DNA from: Firmicutes bacterium CAG:475
GTDB lineage: Bacteria > Bacillota > Clostridia > Christensenellales > CAG-917
Direction of reading: 5' to 3'
DNA length: 7,840 bases
Assembly: GCA_000434435.1 (NCBI GenBank)
Contig: FR895502.1
Coordinates: 1-7,840, forward strand
Shown: piece by piece, positions 1-7,086 of the stretch
Numbering within the stretch: the first letter of the stretch is position 1
How the letters are laid out: the number at the start of each line of letters is the position of its first letter
Position numbers and translations under genes: made by a program
Notes under the pieces: model-generated
What the model was told of the DNA's origin: nothing
Databases searched by the model: none
The model's input: only the letters and a program-made list of their open reading frames with translations

Positions 1-48
1 GTCTCGCCGCCGTTGCGGCTCGAAATTCTTAAAAAAATATGCTTGCAG

Positions 49-1641
49 CTACATTCTTTTGGAGATTTCTTGCAATGCGCCAAAAGTCGCATACACGTCG
101 CTCATAGCACGGTGTGCGTTTTCGTGGGAAATTCCGTAGGCTTTCGAAATCGTTTCGAGCTTGCAATTCGGCAGTTCCGTAAGATATTTTCTTGCAAGCA
201 AAAGTGTGTCGCAAAGCTCGTTGTCGAAATTATAGCCCATTTTTTCGCTGATTCTTGCGATAATGGGATAATCGTATCCTGCGATATTATGTCCGCAAAG
301 GATTGAGCCGTGCGCAAATTTAAAAAAGTCGGGCATCACGTTTTCAATGCTCGGAGCGTCAAGAACCATAGCGTTTGAAATATGCGTAATGTTCGTGATT
401 TCTTCGGATATCGTCGCAAGCGGCTTTACAAGCGTTTGGAATGTTTCCGTCGGCACGCCGTCCACAACTTTAAGTGCGGCAAGCTCGATGATTTCCGCAA
501 TCTCCGTTTTCAAATCCGTCGTTTCGAGGTCGAAAATAACAAAGGTTTTGCCTTTGAAATAATCGGTTATCACGTTTGCGGGTTTTTCGGCATCTAACAA
601 GGTTTTTTCGCTCATATCGACATATTTTTGAGGTTTGATCGTGACGTATTTGTCTGGCACGGGCTTTACGGACGTAAGATGGATACTGTCAAAATCTATA
701 TCGCCTTCAAACATTGCGTTGACTTGAAACGACCATGCACCCGAGTATTGCGACCAGGTGACTTTGCCCATACAAACAACCTGCGTTTGATCTTTGAGCG
801 CAACGATTTTGTCCGCGTCCTCTTCGTGAGCGACAAAGCTCACGCCCTCTACTCTTCCCGTCGTATCGTCAAGCACAAACTTGACGAAAGGCAAAGTTTC
901 GGGGCCACTCTTGGAATCGTCGGGCTTATACTTTTTGTTTTTGTAGGATTTTTTCTCGATTTGAGAGATTTTTCCGCACAAAACTATATTGTCGCATGCT
1001 CCTTTTACGTCGATTATGTAGTTGGGCATTTGCGAAATACCGTCGATTTTGCCTCTTGCGTAAACTTTTTCACCGACGCGAACGCCCACGAGCCTGACGC
1101 TGCTGTCCGCATGCATCGTAGTGTCGATATGAATGTCCGAATCATCGTCATTTTCGTTTGAATACGGGTTTTCTTCAACGATAACGTCGATGTTTTGATT
1201 AAAAGAACAATCCAAGTATTCTTCCAGTCTTGAAAGCAAATCCCCTGCGGTCAACAGTTTGTACGTGGGCGTATCGAGAACGAATTTAACGTCTATATCG
1301 TTGTCGCCGACTTCGATTTGCAAAGTTTCGTCGTTTATACGTCTGAAAATCATCTGATTGCTACGATTGAAAAATTCAAGCACTTTGTTTTTAACGACGT
1401 TGTTGTCGGCGTACGTGCGGATATATTGTACGCTTACGCTCACGCCCGCAAACATTTGCTCTATGATTGATTGCACTCTCTTTTTGCTTTCCTCGTCAAA
1501 AGAGCGAACTTCGAATGCGGATATGATAAACTTGACAACCAACTCTCGCTTGTCTTTATAGTAAGTCGCACTGTTGAGTTTGAGCATCGGAAACTCGCCT
1601 TTGCTTCTTACTGTAAACTCTTCAAAAAACTTTGTAGCCAT
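49..1641 (-). CDS. polC: PolC-type N-terminal/OB/3'-5' exonuclease protein lacking PHP and polymerase domains
   Basis: The 530-residue product resembles only the front part of the Gram-positive replicative polymerase PolC (usually about 1,430 residues). Seen: a PolC-like N-terminal region (about 1-160), an acidic linker (162-173, NENDDDSDIHID), an OB-fold region (about 184-315), a 40-50 residue linker, and a complete DEDDh exonuclease (about 365-530). The catalytic set is present: D371 and E373 in FDLETTD, D457 in HNIAGYDYP, H510 and D515 in HRAMSD. In canonical PolC a PHP segment lies between OB and exonuclease, and more PHP plus polymerase follow; here neither is seen, and a TAG stop comes right after the exonuclease. 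By family knowledge the exonuclease would proofread 3' ends during replication. The ATG has GAGGA (1646-1650) 4 nt upstream and lies 42 nt after ispG, the usual polC location. Inference: a split or reduced PolC acting as a separate proofreading subunit. Alternatives are a decayed gene or a stop-codon sequence error. Confidence 0.86.
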   Translation of the reverse strand: MATKFFEEFTVRSKGEFPMLKLNSATYYKDKRELVVKFIISAFEVRSFDEESKKRVQSIIEQMFAGVSVSVQYIRTYADNNVVKNKVLEFFNRSNQMIFRRINDETLQIEVGDNDIDVKFVLDTPTYKLLTAGDLLSRLEEYLDCSFNQNIDVIVEENPYSNENDDDSDIHIDTTMHADSSVRLVGVRVGEKVYARGKIDGISQMPNYIIDVKGACDNIVLCGKISQIEKKSYKNKKYKPDDSKSGPETLPFVKFVLDDTTGRVEGVSFVAHEEDADKIVALKDQTQVVCMGKVTWSQYSGAWSFQVNAMFEGDIDFDSIHLTSVKPVPDKYVTIKPQKYVDMSEKTLLDAEKPANVITDYFKGKTFVIFDLETTDLKTEIAEIIELAALKVVDGVPTETFQTLVKPLATISEEITNITHISNAMVLDAPSIENVMPDFFKFAHGSILCGHNIAGYDYPIIARISEKMGYNFDNELCDTLLLARKYLTELPNCKLETISKAYGISHENAHRAMSDVYATFGALQEISKRM

Positions 1642-1683
1642 ATTTTCCTCGCAATATTTGTCGAAAAGTATTCTTATTTTTGC

Positions 1684-2742
1684 TCAATTTGATAAAACTT
1701 CTTGTAGTATTTTGTCAAATTCTTCCATCAAGCGTTCACTTGGCACGGTTTTAAGAATTTTGCCGTGGAGCAAAATAACACTCTTCTCCTTCCCGCCTGC
1801 AATGCCCAAATCGCTGTTTTCGCCCTCTCCTATTCCGTTGAGCGGACAACCGAGAATGGAAATTTTGATAGGTTTGTCTATGCCTGCCGTCATCATCTCG
1901 ACTTTGTTTGCAAGCCCTTCAACGTCGATTTCCGTGCGCGCGCAAGTGGGACAAGAAACGACTTCGACGGCATTTTTGCGAAGTCCGAGAGTTTGAAGAA
2001 TTTTTTTGCCGGCAAGCACTTCTTCGCAAACGTTTGTTGAAAGCGAAACTCTTATCGTGTCGCCAATTCCCTCTTCGAGCAAAGCCCCTATTCCTATTGC
2101 CGATTTCACAAGCCCCGTGCGAAGCGTTCCCGCTTCCGTTACTCCGATATGAAGCGGATAGTCGCACGTGCTTGCAAGCAATCTGTTTGCCTTGACGTTG
2201 AGCATTGTATCCGACGCCTTGATTGCAATGACGATATCTTTCATTCCGACGCTTTCAAAGACGTTCGCGCACTCCAACGCACTCTCGCAAAGCGCACGCG
2301 CCTCGTCCATACCTTTAAACTTCGGATCGAGAGACCCGCCGTTTACGCCTACGCGCACGGGTATGCCCATATCTATCATTCTTTGAGCAAGCGGTTTGAT
2401 TTGCGAAAAATCACGCATATTGCCGGGATTCATGCGGATTTTCTTTGCCCCGGCGTCGAGTGCCATGTGCGCGAGTTTATAGTTGTAATGTATGTCGGCA
2501 ATAAGCGGCAAACCGCATCTTTTTGCGATTTCGCCGAATGCGTGCGCAGAATCCTCGTCGGGCACTGCAAGCCGAATCAAATCGCATCCGACTGCTTTTA
2601 AGGCGTTTATTTGCGCAATCGAACCTTCAACGTCCGTCGTTTTGGTGTTGAGCATGGATTGCACGCTTATGGGCGCATCACCGCCGATTTTCACGTTTCC
2701 GACACTTACTTGTCTTGTTTTTCTTCTTTCAATCATATGCAT
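1684..2742 (-). CDS. ispG: 4-hydroxy-3-methylbut-2-enyl diphosphate synthase (IspG/GcpE), MEP pathway
   Basis: IspG converts 2-C-methyl-D-erythritol 2,4-cyclodiphosphate to HMBPP, the penultimate MEP pathway step, using a [4Fe-4S] cluster and reduced flavodoxin or ferredoxin in the cytoplasm. The 352-residue length fits the compact bacterial form. Seen: an N-terminal TIM-barrel part with VQSMLNTKTTDVEG (27-40), ADIHYNY (82-88), IRMNPGN (102-108) and VGVNGGSLD (131-139), then the C-terminal cluster domain with C264 and C267 in SCPTC and C299 in LGCPLNG. The conserved glutamate E306 follows in GIGEGE. Two in-frame ATGs are two codons apart. The GGA of the weak upstream signal AACGGA sits 7 nt before the second one (2734-2736), so translation may start there and give 350 residues. 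The gene begins 30 nt after rseP and shares the isoprenoid pathway with dxr upstream. No key residue is missing. Confidence 0.97.
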   Translation of the reverse strand: MHMIERRKTRQVSVGNVKIGGDAPISVQSMLNTKTTDVEGSIAQINALKAVGCDLIRLAVPDEDSAHAFGEIAKRCGLPLIADIHYNYKLAHMALDAGAKKIRMNPGNMRDFSQIKPLAQRMIDMGIPVRVGVNGGSLDPKFKGMDEARALCESALECANVFESVGMKDIVIAIKASDTMLNVKANRLLASTCDYPLHIGVTEAGTLRTGLVKSAIGIGALLEEGIGDTIRVSLSTNVCEEVLAGKKILQTLGLRKNAVEVVSCPTCARTEIDVEGLANKVEMMTAGIDKPIKISILGCPLNGIGEGENSDLGIAGGKEKSVILLHGKILKTVPSERLMEEFDKILQEVLSN

Positions 2743-2772
2743 ATCCGTTATTTTGTCTGTTTTTATAGTACG

Positions 2773-4095
2773 TCAGCCTTTCACAAGGTGGAATATATCA
2801 AAAAACACCGCGAGCACGATAAGCAACACAAGTCCGACCGTATGGATAATTCCCTCTATCTTTCGAGGCACGGGTTTTCTGAAAATCATTTCTATCAACG
2901 TAAACAACATTCTGCTGCCGTCAAGTGCAGGAAACGGCAACAAGTTCATCACCGCAAGGTTTGCAGAAATAATCGCAACCACGTACAGGAAACTGTCGAA
3001 ACCGAGCGACGACACCTTAGCCATAATCTTGATTGTCGTAATCGTACCGCCTGCGGATTCAATTCCAACCTTTCCCGTAATAAGTGCTCCGAGCGACGCC
3101 AGAATCTTGAATACTATGAAAAAGCTGAATCCCCACGCTCTGCCGAAAGCAAGGAAAAACGGCAATTTTGCATGCGTAAGGCTTCTTGTAAAGCCGAATC
3201 CGTAACTGTAAAAGCCGTCAGGATCCTCTTCTACAACGCCTTTTTGAACAACCATATTGCTTGGAAAAACAGGTTCGCCTTTTTCATTGCGTTTGGCGAC
3301 GACAAGCGTAATTTTTTGAGTTGCGTCAATTCCGTTCGCAGCAACGTAGCTATCAAGTTCGCTTGCCTTTATAGGAGTTTCAAGCTCTTTGCCGTTGACT
3401 GCGGAAATAAAATTGTCCTCGTCGAACGGATTGTAATAAAACTTGCTTGCGCTGACTTTTACACGCTTTCCGCCTCTCAACACCCAAAAGTACGAATTGT
3501 CGGGCAAATCTTTAAAAGCGTTGTCCAGATCCTCTTGAAGCATGATATTGACTTGCTTTCCATTGATATTGAGAATGACGTCGCCCTCTTGAAACACGTT
3601 TTGATAAACAGCAGTACTATGCACGTCGATAACGTTAGGCAACAGTTGACCGTATGCTGTAAAATATATCGTAATAATGACGATCGCGCTCAAAAAGTTC
3701 ATAAACGCGCCCGAAAACAGCACGATCAAGCGTTTCCACGGCTTTTGATTGTTGAAAGCGTCGGGATCTTTGACGATATTTCCGTTTTCGTCTTTGATTT
3801 GATTTCCGTCCTCGTCCAACATTGCGCCGTCTGCGTCCTCACCGTGAAAAGCGCAAAAACCGCCGATGGGAAAAGGACGCAAGGTGAACAATTCCCCCGT
3901 CTTTTTATTGCGTTTTTTGATGATTGCCGGGCCGAAACCTATCGCAAATTCGTCGATTTTAAAGCCTAAAAGTTTTCCTGCAGTATAATGTCCGAGCTCG
4001 TGTATGACAATCATTGCCATAAGCGCAAGAACGGCTACAATAACGTAGCCGATATACGTAAAGACTTCGCCTGCGGTTGCCGAAATAAAGTACAC
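2773..4095 (-). CDS. rseP: RIP zinc metalloprotease RseP/RasP (site-2 protease family)
   Basis: A polytopic membrane protease that cleaves transmembrane segments, typically anti-sigma factors or signal-peptide remnants, after a first cut by another protease. Seen in 440 residues: a first membrane helix (about 12-35) containing the zinc site HELGH (H32, E33, H36), the RPFPIGGF strand (73-80), a second hydrophobic segment (about 122-146), a PDZ-like periplasmic/extracellular region (about 150-290), a third segment with N384 and the zinc ligand D392 in NLLPFPALDGS, and a last helix (about 415-436). The start is GTG, supported by AGGAG (4103-4107) 7 nt upstream, and its first base is the last base of the dxr TAG stop, so translation is probably coupled. 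Oddities: an acidic loop after the GGF strand carries two copies of an 8-residue unit (94-109), and the usual SGPxGI motif appears as ESAGGTI (346-352). The substrate cannot be told from the sequence. Confidence 0.95.
   Translation of the reverse strand: MYFISATAGEVFTYIGYVIVAVLALMAMIVIHELGHYTAGKLLGFKIDEFAIGFGPAIIKKRNKKTGELFTLRPFPIGGFCAFHGEDADGAMLDEDGNQIKDENGNIVKDPDAFNNQKPWKRLIVLFSGAFMNFLSAIVIITIYFTAYGQLLPNVIDVHSTAVYQNVFQEGDVILNINGKQVNIMLQEDLDNAFKDLPDNSYFWVLRGGKRVKVSASKFYYNPFDEDNFISAVNGKELETPIKASELDSYVAANGIDATQKITLVVAKRNEKGEPVFPSNMVVQKGVVEEDPDGFYSYGFGFTRSLTHAKLPFFLAFGRAWGFSFFIVFKILASLGALITGKVGIESAGGTITTIKIMAKVSSLGFDSFLYVVAIISANLAVMNLLPFPALDGSRMLFTLIEMIFRKPVPRKIEGIIHTVGLVLLIVLAVFFDIFHLVKG
3769..3816 (-). 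repeat. 24-bp tandem repeat inside rseP
   Basis: Two adjacent 24-bp units, identical at 18 of 24 positions, encode DEDGNQIK and DENGNIVK (RseP residues 94-109), followed by another Asp. The unit lies in the acidic loop between the GGF strand and the second membrane segment. The frame is kept, so this is an in-frame local duplication. Confidence 0.75.
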
Positions 4096-5246
4096 TATTT
4101 CACTCCTATCACAGAATAAGTGTATTTTCTTGCTTGCTCGTCTATGCCGAGAATATCTTCGAGTTCGACGTTTCCGACTTTTTTAAACTTGCCGTAAACC
4201 TTTTGGAGCGCGGTTGCGATTTCAGGATATTTGATTTTGCCCTTCAAAAATTCTTCCACCAGCACTTCGTCCGCTGCCGACACCGCTATGCATGCACCCT
4301 CGCCCGCATTTGCCGCGTCGATTGCGATTTTAAGACAAGGAAATCTGTCGTAATCGGGGGCGGAAAAGGTTATCGAGCCGAGTTTTGCAAGGTCAAGCGG
4401 AGCAACGCTGTCTTTGCCGTGTTCGGGATAATACAGCGCGGTTTCGATTGAAAGTCGCATATCGGGCACGGAAAAAAGTCCTTTCATACCGCCGTCGCAA
4501 AATTCGACAAGCGAGTGCACGATACTTTCCCTATGCATGACCACTTTCACGTCTTTTGCTTCGACCTCGAAAAGACGCATGGCCTCTATGACTTCAAGCC
4601 CTTTGTTGAAAAGCGTTGCCGAGTCGATTGTAACCTTTTTGCCCATATTCCATACGGGATGCTTCAATGCGTCCTCCGCTTTGACTTTTGCCAGTTGGCT
4701 TGTCGGGACGTCTCTGAGCGCACCTCCGCTCGCCGTCAGCACAAGGCTTCTGACGCATTTTTTGTCCTCACCTCTCAAACACGAGAAAATTGCCGAATGT
4801 TCGGTGTCGAGGGGCAAGATTTTTCCGCCGTACTTTTTTTCGAGAGCTTTGAGATGTCTGCCTGCACAAACTATGGTTTCCTTGTTTGCGATTGCAAGCG
4901 TGCCGCCTCTTTTGAGCGTAGCGACAGCCGCCCAAAGCCCTGCAATGCCCGAAACTGCCGACACGACGATGTCGGCAGGTATGCTCGCAAGCTCTTCGAG
5001 CGATGAGAGGCACTTCGATGTTTTGTCGTCTTCCAAAAAATCAAAAAGCGAACTCTGCACTTCCACCGCGCCGCCCGGAAAATAGTAATGCGTCGGATTG
5101 AATTTTTCGATTTGTTCGCGCAAAAGCGATTCGTTGGTATAAGCGGAAAGTCCGACAACCTTGAAAGCGTCGGGATGCGCGCAAATCGAGTCAAGCACCT
5201 GTCTGCCAACAGAGCCGGTGCTTCCGAGTATTGTAATCGTTTTCAT
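4095..5246 (-). CDS. dxr: 1-deoxy-D-xylulose 5-phosphate reductoisomerase (Dxr/IspC)
   Basis: Dxr rearranges and reduces DXP to MEP with NADPH and a divalent metal; it is the first committed MEP pathway step and the target of fosmidomycin. The 383 residues match the family's full length. Seen: the NADPH-binding GSTGSVG (8-14), AIANKE (118-123), metal ligands D147 and E149 in PLDTEH and E218 in NKGLE, SGG (173-175), the flexible active-site loop HPVWNMGKKVTIDSAT (196-211), and MHRESIVHSLVEF (237-249). VPDMRLSI (260-267) has Ser where many homologues have Pro; this is minor. AAGGA lies 4 nt upstream of the ATG. A 104-nt spacer separates it from cdsA, the longest gap inside the cluster, while its TAG stop overlaps the rseP start by one base. 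It supplies C5 units used by UppS, encoded two genes upstream. Confidence 0.98.
   Translation of the reverse strand: MKTITILGSTGSVGRQVLDSICAHPDAFKVVGLSAYTNESLLREQIEKFNPTHYYFPGGAVEVQSSLFDFLEDDKTSKCLSSLEELASIPADIVVSAVSGIAGLWAAVATLKRGGTLAIANKETIVCAGRHLKALEKKYGGKILPLDTEHSAIFSCLRGEDKKCVRSLVLTASGGALRDVPTSQLAKVKAEDALKHPVWNMGKKVTIDSATLFNKGLEVIEAMRLFEVEAKDVKVVMHRESIVHSLVEFCDGGMKGLFSVPDMRLSIETALYYPEHGKDSVAPLDLAKLGSITFSAPDYDRFPCLKIAIDAANAGEGACIAVSAADEVLVEEFLKGKIKYPEIATALQKVYGKFKKVGNVELEDILGIDEQARKYTYSVIGVK
4103..4107 (-). promoter_or_regulatory. Shine-Dalgarno site of rseP inside the dxr 3' end
   Basis: AGGAG on the minus strand, 7 nt before a GTG start, embedded in the last codons of dxr. It supports GTG as the rseP start and coupling between the two genes. 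Confidence 0.8.
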
Positions 5247-5350
5247 TTTATCCTTAGAAACCTGCGCGCCGCCAAGGCAGAGATTTGAAGTCTTTTGCAG
5301 GCTCTTTATTGTCAGTATAAGTTGCGATTATTAAATCCGTATGAAAGATG
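5247..5350 (-). other. 104-nt spacer between cdsA and dxr
   Basis: This is the longest gap inside the cluster. Near the dxr ribosome binding site the minus strand has GCAGG (5261-5265), which can pair with CCTGC at 5297-5301. It can instead pair, as GCAG, with the closer CTGC at about 5277-5280. The stems are short (4-5 bp plus wobble pairs). TATACT on the minus strand resembles a -10 box but has no good -35 box. No known leader or riboswitch family is recognised. Confidence 0.3.
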
Positions 5351-6343
5351 TCAATAACCGTAGATGCACGAGAATGCGACAAGCAACACCACAAGGCAGT
5401 ACATAACGCTGTCGATTCTGTCCATAAATCCGCCGTGTCCGGGGAAAACTTTGCCGTAATCTTTGATGCCGATTGCTCGCTTTATCCGAGATGCCGCAAG
5501 GTCGCCAAGTTCGCTTATCACGCCGCAAACAAGGCCTATCACAAGATAAACGAGCGCGCTCTTCCACTCCCATCCGCTCACGCTGTGCGCAAAGAACGAG
5601 GTGTAGCCGCAACCTTGAATAAATGCGGGATATTTGTCTGCAAACATCTCGAACACCAGCCAGAACAGCAATGACACGACCATACCGCCCACAAGTCCGC
5701 CGACACCGCCGGCAACCGTCTTTTTAGGGCTGATTTTGGGGCAAAGTTTCTTGCCGCCGATCATCGAGCCGAACCAATAAGCAAACGTATCGCTGCCGAG
5801 AATAGGCACGAAAATGGCAAACAACACCGCAAACAATGCGCTGTATTTGTAACTCACAATCCATGCGCTCATAAGAAAAAGCGTGGGATATACGAGGATA
5901 AACACGTTCGCAAGCAAATCTTTGAGTTCGCTAGCCTTCGGAGAGTCGAGTTCAAGCTCGATACCCTGCTCCTTTGCGTCGTCAACTTCCTTTTGCGTAT
6001 GTTTTGCAGGCTTAAACGTAAATATCGTGAGCGCAAGCATTGCACAAAACAGCAACACGATAAGCAATCCTTGCACGCCTGCGCTGGTATTCGTCGCGCC
6101 ATGTCCGACGAAACGTTGCATGCAATAATACACCGGATATGCGGCGATAAGCATGACGACGGGCGGAGCGACAAACATCTTGTATCCGGCGTCTTTGAAG
6201 CACTTGAACATCTCGTACACCGAGCCGGCAAGAAAAATGAGGATAAGCATATCCACAAAAATCGGGCTGACGAAATAGCCGCAGACCATAAAGCCTGCAA
6301 CCAACACCAAAAGCACAAGCGCGGTTAAAGTTCTTTTGAGCAT
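5351..6343 (-). CDS. cdsA: phosphatidate cytidylyltransferase (CDP-diglyceride synthase)
   Basis: CdsA makes CDP-diacylglycerol from phosphatidic acid and CTP in the cytoplasmic membrane, the branch point to phosphatidylglycerol, cardiolipin and related lipids. Seen, numbered from the start chosen here (330 residues): repeated hydrophobic segments through the protein, the conserved stretch SDTFAYWFGS (184-193) followed by SPKKTVAGG, and the near-C-terminal family signature running from S285 to D311, with KD at 294-295, HGG at 303-305 and DRID at 308-311. An in-frame ATG 7 codons upstream (ending at 6364) lacks any ribosome binding site, whereas the ATG at 6341-6343 is preceded by TGAGGTG (6347-6353), so the shorter form beginning MLKRTLT is preferred. 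The protein is longer than many homologues because of a charged, acidic cytosolic-type loop (about 113-143). It lies between uppS and dxr, as in other Bacillota. Confidence 0.97.
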   Translation of the reverse strand: MLKRTLTALVLLVLVAGFMVCGYFVSPIFVDMLILIFLAGSVYEMFKCFKDAGYKMFVAPPVVMLIAAYPVYYCMQRFVGHGATNTSAGVQGLLIVLLFCAMLALTIFTFKPAKHTQKEVDDAKEQGIELELDSPKASELKDLLANVFILVYPTLFLMSAWIVSYKYSALFAVLFAIFVPILGSDTFAYWFGSMIGGKKLCPKISPKKTVAGGVGGLVGGMVVSLLFWLVFEMFADKYPAFIQGCGYTSFFAHSVSGWEWKSALVYLVIGLVCGVISELGDLAASRIKRAIGIKDYGKVFPGHGGFMDRIDSVMYCLVVLLVAFSCIYGY

Positions 6344-6346
6344 ATT

Positions 6347-6353
6347 CACCTCA
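6347..6353 (-). promoter_or_regulatory. Shine-Dalgarno site that decides the cdsA start
   Basis: TGAGGTG on the minus strand, just upstream of the ATG at 6341-6343. The alternative ATG 21 bases upstream has nothing comparable before it, so this site selects the shorter CdsA. Confidence 0.8.
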
Positions 6354-6384
6354 AACGCAATCATTTGCGTCGATTTCGGTTTTG

Positions 6385-6434
6385 GAAAACGCGAAAGCGC
6401 AAAGTTTTCGCACGAAAAATCATAAAATGATTTT
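6385..6434 (-). other. Two small inverted repeats at the uppS-cdsA junction
   Basis: The first, AAAATCAT/ATGATTTT with a 3-nt loop (6416-6434), is a perfect 8-bp stem that runs into the uppS stop codon. The second, GAAAAC/GTTTTC (6385-6390 and 6404-6409), encloses GCG/CGC and forms a bulged 9-bp stem. The first is AT-rich and neither is followed by a clear T-run on the minus strand, so an intrinsic terminator is unlikely; RNA processing or stability elements are possible. Confidence 0.4.
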
Positions 6435-7086
6435 ATTTTCCGAATTTTCTGACGCGTTTGTCAAAATCTTCGAGGATTCTGTCAACGTCGCTCTCGTCCA
6501 TATCCGGCCAAAGTTTGTCCAAAAACATAAGCTCGGAATATGCGGCCTCATAGAGCATGAAATTAGACAGGCGCATTTCACCGCCGCTTCTTACGATAAG
6601 GTCGAGAGGCGGAAGATGCGACGAGGAAAGATGCTTTTCAAAAGTATCTTCCAAAAACTCGCCGTGGTCGTATGCAACTTTTGCCGCATGCAAAATGTCG
6701 GCTTTTGCGCCGTAATTGAACGCGATATTCAGCCACATACCCTTGTTGTCGCGCGTTTTTTCCTCAATTTGTTCTATCGACGAGGCAAGTTTGTCGTCAA
6801 GCGAATTAAAATCTCCCATATAGGAAATTTTGTATTCACCGTCGTAAGTCAAGTTGAACTTTTCGACGACTTTGAATATAGCTTGAAGTTCCTCTTCGGG
6901 ACGATTCAGATTTTCCGTTGACAAAGCATAGACGGAAACCGCCTCCACACCGCGCTCGCTGCACCGTTTTGCAACCTTATAAAGAGCCACAAGCCCGTGA
7001 GCGTAGCCCTCGGCGCGCGACATGCCGTGAGCAACCGCCCACCTGCCGTTTCCGTCCATGATAAATCCGATATGTTTTGCACTCAT
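6433..7086 (-). CDS. uppS: undecaprenyl diphosphate synthase (cis-prenyltransferase)
   Basis: UppS condenses isopentenyl diphosphate onto farnesyl diphosphate in cis configuration to make the C55 undecaprenyl diphosphate that becomes the lipid carrier for peptidoglycan, teichoic acid and other wall polymers. Seen: the N-terminal MDGNGRW (10-16) with the catalytic-type D11, the AHG at 29-31 corresponding to the family GHxxG region, STENLNRP (56-63), NYGAKAD (124-130), and the C-terminal block DLIVRSGGEMRLSNF (162-176) with the pyrophosphate-binding arginines R166 and R172, followed by AAYSELMF. At 217 residues it is shorter than the usual 240-255, but no core motif is missing. The ATG overlaps the frr TGA by one base (TGATG). 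The nearest AGGAG lies about 14 nt upstream, further than normal, so coupling to frr translation probably drives initiation. Confidence 0.97.
   Translation of the reverse strand: MSAKHIGFIMDGNGRWAVAHGMSRAEGYAHGLVALYKVAKRCSERGVEAVSVYALSTENLNRPEEELQAIFKVVEKFNLTYDGEYKISYMGDFNSLDDKLASSIEQIEEKTRDNKGMWLNIAFNYGAKADILHAAKVAYDHGEFLEDTFEKHLSSSHLPPLDLIVRSGGEMRLSNFMLYEAAYSELMFLDKLWPDMDESDVDRILEDFDKRVRKFGK

Noticed and set aside
6..19. GC-rich hairpin GCCGC-AACG-GCGGC on the minus strand
   Set aside because: A 5-bp stem with no T-run before the window ends; too little sequence to interpret.
31..75. Possible intrinsic terminator after the polC-like gene
   Set aside because: A seven-T run follows the stop on the minus strand, but the only preceding stem is 5 bp (TTGCA/TGCAA) with a loop of over 20 nt, too weak to call.
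628..1161. A 177-codon plus-strand open frame opposite the polC-like gene
   Set aside because: It overlaps the PolC N-terminal and OB coding region completely and has no recognisable motif.
2611..3969. A 452-codon open frame on the plus strand
   Set aside because: It lies entirely opposite ispG and rseP, whose motifs are clear. Its composition, rich in Arg, His, Asn and Cys, is that of an antisense shadow, and no family is recognisable.
4537..5085. A 182-codon plus-strand open frame opposite dxr
   Set aside because: Antisense shadow of a well-supported gene, Ser/Ala/Pro-rich, with no recognised domain.
5305..5350. TATACT as an internal promoter before dxr
   Set aside because: No acceptable -35 box at 16-18 bp; it is a chance -10-like match.
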